From NCBI GenBank assembly GCA_021325035.1, contig JAJPHW010000024.1, forward strand, positions 1 to 64,000: 64,000 nt of DNA, given 5' to 3'. The translations under genes were made by a program, and so were the position numbers. This DNA is from Terriglobia bacterium. Its GTDB lineage: Bacteria; Acidobacteriota; Terriglobia; Terriglobales; Acidobacteriaceae. Under the pieces are notes generated by a model, which did not search any database, had not been told where the DNA came from, and was given only the letters and a program-made list of their open reading frames with translations. Of the stretch, positions 60,678-64,000 are shown piece after piece. How positions within the stretch are numbered: position 1 is the stretch's first letter; each line of letters opens with the position of its first letter.

Positions 60678-62699
60678 ATGCGCCTAATTAGATTCCAAGT
60701 TTTTCGGTTCGCGTTCTTTGGCTTAGCTTTGTTCTTATTTCTGCACGTACAAGGCGACGCACAAGATATTTCTGAAGCAACTAAATCTCGAAACCAATCG
60801 ACGCAAGTTACGGATTACTCCCAACCGCAAAGGCATTTCCCTAATCCGATAGCTCCATATAAAGCCCAGAGCGTGCCGCCGCCAAACTTGTCGAACTCGA
60901 CGCGCATTGCGGAGCTAATTCACGATGGAAAGTTAATGTTGTCACTAGACGATGCGATTGCGCTGACGCTCGAAAATAATCTGGACATCAGCATCGCACG
61001 TTACAACTTGAACATTGCAGATACCGACGTTCTTCGGACTAAGGCCGGAGCTACGGCCCTCGGCGTCAATGCCGGCGTCGTGCAGAACACTCCGGGGGGA
61101 GGCGTAGGCGGGCTCAGTGGAGTCATTGGGTCGGGAACCGGCGGAACGAGCGTTGGAACAGCAGGCGTGGGATCGGGCACAAACGGTTTGGTCAGTTCAA
61201 CGCTCGGTACAGGTTCAACCATAACGAGTTTCGATCCGATCTTGAGCGGGACGCTGCAAATGGACCGGAACCACACGTTCGCCTCTAATTTCCAGTCCGG
61301 CATACCTGTCATCAATACGAATACCGGAATGGCGGATTTCAACTACCAACAGGGTTTTCATTGGGGAACTGTCGGGACAGTTTCGTTTAACAACAATCAT
61401 GTCACCAGCAACAACTCCACGCCATTGTTAAGCCCGGAGATCAGTTCAAATTTTCAACTAAAGATTATGCAACCGCTGCTGCAAGGTTTTGGATCTCTCG
61501 CAAATACCCGCTATATGATAATTGCGCAGCACAATCGTGAAATCACAAATGCTGCCTTCCGGCTGCAAATCATCACAACCGTAGATCAGATTGAAAATCT
61601 CTATTGGAACCTGGTTTATGCAGTTGAGAACGTGAAGGTGCAGCAAGATTCGCTAGACTATGCACAAACAATTTTAAAGGACACAAAAACGCAGGTGAAA
61701 TATGGCGTAGACCAGCCGATTCAAGTCGCCAATGCCGAATCGGCCGTCGCAACAAATCAACAAGCCGTCATATTGGCAAAAACAAACCTGCAACTACAAG
61801 AGCTATTGATGAAGAATGCGATTAGCCGTGTTTACTCGGATCCCATACTGCGCGACGCCCCGGTGGTGCCAACTTCCACAATCCAAATGCCCACAGAAGA
61901 GCGCGAAACTGCGGCAGAGGATTTAGTCAACGACGCGTTGCGCCATCGCGCGGAACTAGCAGAATCTCAGATCGATTTAAGCACACGGCAACTCAGCGGA
62001 CAGGCGGTTGCCAATGCAGTTTTGCCAGTCGTTGACGTCGGGGGTTACTACGGCGGCTCGGGGCTTGGAGGAAACATCAACCCTGGAATTCCGGTTTGTA
62101 CGGGCACCCAAGTCAAGCGCTGCTTCAATCCAAAAACTGCTCCGCCCCCTTTTCAGAATGGTGGGCCAGTTAGCTATGGCGGCACGTTGAGTCAACTCGT
62201 GGATTCCACAGCGGCCGACAAAGGTCTTATCGCCACCTTCGATGCAACTTTACGCAACCGCCAAGCACAGGCAAATCAGATACGTTCGCAACTTGAATTG
62301 CGACAGGCGCAGGTGCGATTGCAACAGCTGGAAAACCAGATTCGTATTGAAGTGAGAAACGCCCTTTTTGACGTGCAGCAAAACCGTGCGAGCGTAAAAG
62401 CAGCTCAACAGGCCGTTGACCTCGCCAAACAAACCTTATATGCAGAGAAAAGAAAATTAGATGTTGGCGTTTCGAACCCTGACAATGTGCTGCAACAACA
62501 TACCTCTCTGGTGGCGGCCCAATCGAATTTATTATCGGCTTTAACCGCTTACGAAGAGTCGCAGGTGGAACTTAGTCGCGCCACGGGATTGCTTCTGGAA
62601 AATAATGGCATTTCAATTCCGGATGCGCGAGCAGGCGTGGTCAATAGTTTCCCCCAAGTACGCGGTATTGCCGAACAAAATGCTCCAAACAATCAGTAA
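60678..62699 (+). CDS. TolC-family outer-membrane efflux protein (second of two tandem copies)
   Basis: The 673-residue product is a close paralog of the preceding TolC: the same SHFPNPIAPY-type region (RHFPNPIAPYKAQS), the OEP repeats ALTLENNLDISIARYNLNIA and LELRQAQVRLQQLENQIRIE, and the same glycine-rich insert (NTPGGGVGGLSGVIGSGTGG). The signal peptide is FAFFGLALFLFLHVQGDA. ATG at 60678 is used; the frame runs open to 60444, overlapping the first gene's end, which is not credible. The stop is three bases from the convergent patatin gene. Confidence 0.88.
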   Translation: MRLIRFQVFRFAFFGLALFLFLHVQGDAQDISEATKSRNQSTQVTDYSQPQRHFPNPIAPYKAQSVPPPNLSNSTRIAELIHDGKLMLSLDDAIALTLENNLDISIARYNLNIADTDVLRTKAGATALGVNAGVVQNTPGGGVGGLSGVIGSGTGGTSVGTAGVGSGTNGLVSSTLGTGSTITSFDPILSGTLQMDRNHTFASNFQSGIPVINTNTGMADFNYQQGFHWGTVGTVSFNNNHVTSNNSTPLLSPEISSNFQLKIMQPLLQGFGSLANTRYMIIAQHNREITNAAFRLQIITTVDQIENLYWNLVYAVENVKVQQDSLDYAQTILKDTKTQVKYGVDQPIQVANAESAVATNQQAVILAKTNLQLQELLMKNAISRVYSDPILRDAPVVPTSTIQMPTEERETAAEDLVNDALRHRAELAESQIDLSTRQLSGQAVANAVLPVVDVGGYYGGSGLGGNINPGIPVCTGTQVKRCFNPKTAPPPFQNGGPVSYGGTLSQLVDSTAADKGLIATFDATLRNRQAQANQIRSQLELRQAQVRLQQLENQIRIEVRNALFDVQQNRASVKAAQQAVDLAKQTLYAEKRKLDVGVSNPDNVLQQHTSLVAAQSNLLSALTAYEESQVELSRATGLLLENNGISIPDARAGVVNSFPQVRGIAEQNAPNNQ

Positions 62700-62702
62700 A
62701 TT

Positions 62703-63611
62703 CTACTCGGCGGGAACGCTGGCGCGGCGGGGCAAAGAAAGATTCATGCGCTCGGATTCGATTTGAAGCCATTTGCGGATATTGGGTAAAGCGGCGCGAG
62801 TGGCAATCTCTCCTGCGCGAATAAGATCGGAAGCGTGTTCGAAATCATCGTATTTGTGACCTGTAACGTCAGGTTCAATGACTAAATCTGCTGCCTGCTT
62901 CCAGTAACCGCTATTCATTTCCTGTGCGATGGCGAAGCATTGGCCGATCACATCAAAAAGATGCCGAGGGCCGGAGTCGGCCTGCGTCCACGTGCCCTTA
63001 AGTTGAACAGCGAGTACATGTTTAGAGCCCATCTGTCGCAAAGGACGCGTGGGAACCGCATGCGCAAGCATGCCGTCAATCAGCATGCGTCCACGGATGG
63101 TCACGGGCAAAAACATGCCGGGATAGGCGCAGCTGGCGCGCACTGGATCCACCAGCGGGCCAGAATGAAAAACTACGCCTTCCCCGGTCGAAAAATCGGT
63201 GGCCGTAACGGCCAGAGGAATCCGCAACTCCTCGAATGTCTTTACTTTCAAAATTCGATTGAGAAACCCGATCATGCGGGCATTGGTCGCGAAGCCTAAA
63301 CGCGAAAGAGTCCACTTGGCGAAATGCTTGAAGCGCACCTGCGCGGCAATTTGCTCGAGCTCTTCGATGGAGTTGCCACTGCAATAGGCAGCACCGATGA
63401 GGGCGCCAACGCTGGTTCCAGCGACAAATTGAATGGGGACATTCTCTTCTTCGAGAACTTTGAGGACGCCAATGTGAGCGATGCCACGAGCGAACCCTCC
63501 GCCAAGGGCAAGTCCTATGCCTGGAGCAAAGGTTGTCGGCGGTGCAGTATGGCCGGATAGTTCCCGGCTGAAGGCCTGCACGGAGCGAATAATTTTGTTC
63601 AGACGCTTCAT
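62703..63611 (-). CDS. patatin-like phospholipase
   Basis: The 302-residue product has the patatin motifs: oxyanion loop LALGGGFARGIAHIGVL, nucleophile VAGTSVGALIG (GxSxG) and the dyad Asp in LIDGML. It should hydrolyse acyl chains of lipids. There is no signal peptide, so it is cytoplasmic or membrane-associated. ATG at 63611 is preferred over TTG at 63650; neither has a strong ribosome site. It is convergent with the second TolC gene. Confidence 0.9.
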   Translation of the reverse strand: MKRLNKIIRSVQAFSRELSGHTAPPTTFAPGIGLALGGGFARGIAHIGVLKVLEEENVPIQFVAGTSVGALIGAAYCSGNSIEELEQIAAQVRFKHFAKWTLSRLGFATNARMIGFLNRILKVKTFEELRIPLAVTATDFSTGEGVVFHSGPLVDPVRASCAYPGMFLPVTIRGRMLIDGMLAHAVPTRPLRQMGSKHVLAVQLKGTWTQADSGPRHLFDVIGQCFAIAQEMNSGYWKQAADLVIEPDVTGHKYDDFEHASDLIRAGEIATRAALPNIRKWLQIESERMNLSLPRRASVPAE

Positions 63612-63796
63612 AACAACCGCCGCCGGCCACGAATTGCCAGCAAACTCCAAACCAGCTGGTTTTCAGGCCGCAAACGAGCGACCATTCCCACTATTAGATT
63701 CTTTCATTTAGGGAATGGGTGTACCAGATTACTCCCGGCCTATACCCCGATAGTGCTATAAGTGACTAAGTCCTCTATTCCTGATAACTTGAGCGC

Positions 63797-64000
63797 ATGG
63801 TACGGGAAATTTCTGCGGGCGGAGTGGTGGTTCGGCGATCCGGGGAAAGCTGGGAAATGGCTGCCATTGAGCCGCAAAGGGAGCCACAGGCAAGCGGAGC
63901 GGACGGAAAAAAGCAAAAAAAGTCACAAAAAGTGTTACTCGCCTTACCCAAGGGATTGATTGATCCGGGCGAAAGCCCCCAGCAGGCGGCAGTGCGCGAA
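63797..64000 (+). CDS. NUDIX hydrolase, N-terminal part (cut by window end)
   Basis: ATG at 63797 opens a frame that runs off the window: MVREISAGGVVVRRSGESWE, a charged insert with AGG-like lysines (KKQKKSQKV), then LPKGLIDPGESPQQAAVRE, which is the start of the NUDIX box (G-x5-E-x7-REUXEEXGU). The box is not complete here. NUDIX enzymes cut nucleoside diphosphates or related compounds. A different-frame ORF over the same bases (63762-63959) is a shadow. The 68 codons visible are open. Confidence 0.82.
   Translation, partial: MVREISAGGVVVRRSGESWEMAAIEPQREPQASGADGKKQKKSQKVLLALPKGLIDPGESPQQAAVRE

Overview
The window (about 55% G+C by eye, not computed) looks like a chromosomal segment of an Acidobacteriota member of the Koribacter/Terriglobia type. 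I infer this from the gene families rather than from a marker match: a carboxy-terminal TonB-dependent receptor of the acidobacterial style, two-component proteins with soluble kinases, Gloeo_Verruco-type repeat proteins, glycine-rich TolC proteins, secreted Ig-like proteins and a DUF2934-Hsp20 fusion. There is no prophage, CRISPR array, tRNA, rRNA or replication origin that I can see. Genes at both edges are cut: a TonB-dependent receptor at the left and a NUDIX hydrolase at the right.

Layout. 1-7.3 kb: TonB receptor tail, Crp/Fnr regulator with an odd N-terminal extension, a GAF-GAF-GAF sigma-54 activator and a PAS hybrid histidine kinase. 7.4-11.8 kb: purS, glmS, a secreted two-repeat protein, a ferredoxin-NADP reductase and a membrane-anchored protein. 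12-16.6 kb: dnaK and dnaJ separated by three small accessory genes, including an orphan HigA antitoxin. 16.7-21.9 kb: cupin, APC permease, DUF2383 protein, an HspR-like MerR regulator next to a histone-deacetylase-family protein, and a secreted protein. 22-26.7 kb: ffh, a peroxiredoxin-like protein and the compact translation operon rpsP-khpA-rimM-trmD-rplS. 26.8-38.1 kb: M28 peptidase, DUF2934-Hsp20 protein, rnhB, radical SAM protein, a selenium-binding-protein-like propeller, a frameshifted REP-associated transposase inside inverted repeats, several secreted proteins and a 15-bp tandem repeat at the end of a methyltransferase gene. 38.2-42.9 kb: a sigma-54 two-component operon with a third degenerate signalling protein, a cold-shock gene with its terminator, and a YihY/BrkB protein. 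43-51.4 kb: secreted proteins (Gloeo_Verruco repeat protein, phosphoesterase, and a translationally coupled pair ending in a protein with a destroyed metzincin motif). 51.4-64 kb: S9 peptidase, HMGL-family synthase, DinB-like protein, aldehyde dehydrogenase, truA, two tandem TolC genes, a patatin and the NUDIX start.

Themes. Heat-shock and protein-folding functions are scattered over the window (dnaK, dnaJ, hsp20, HspR-like regulator) and two of them have unusual inverted repeats upstream. Intergenic spaces carry at least two families of dispersed hairpin-forming repeats, one tied to the broken RAYT transposase. The most unusual coding observations are the coupled NTR-like/pseudo-metzincin pair, the pseudo-receiver/pseudo-DHp protein behind a sigma-54 two-component system, the Crp extension and a duplicated tail of the phosphoesterase. 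All calls come from reading the sequence; no database search was run.
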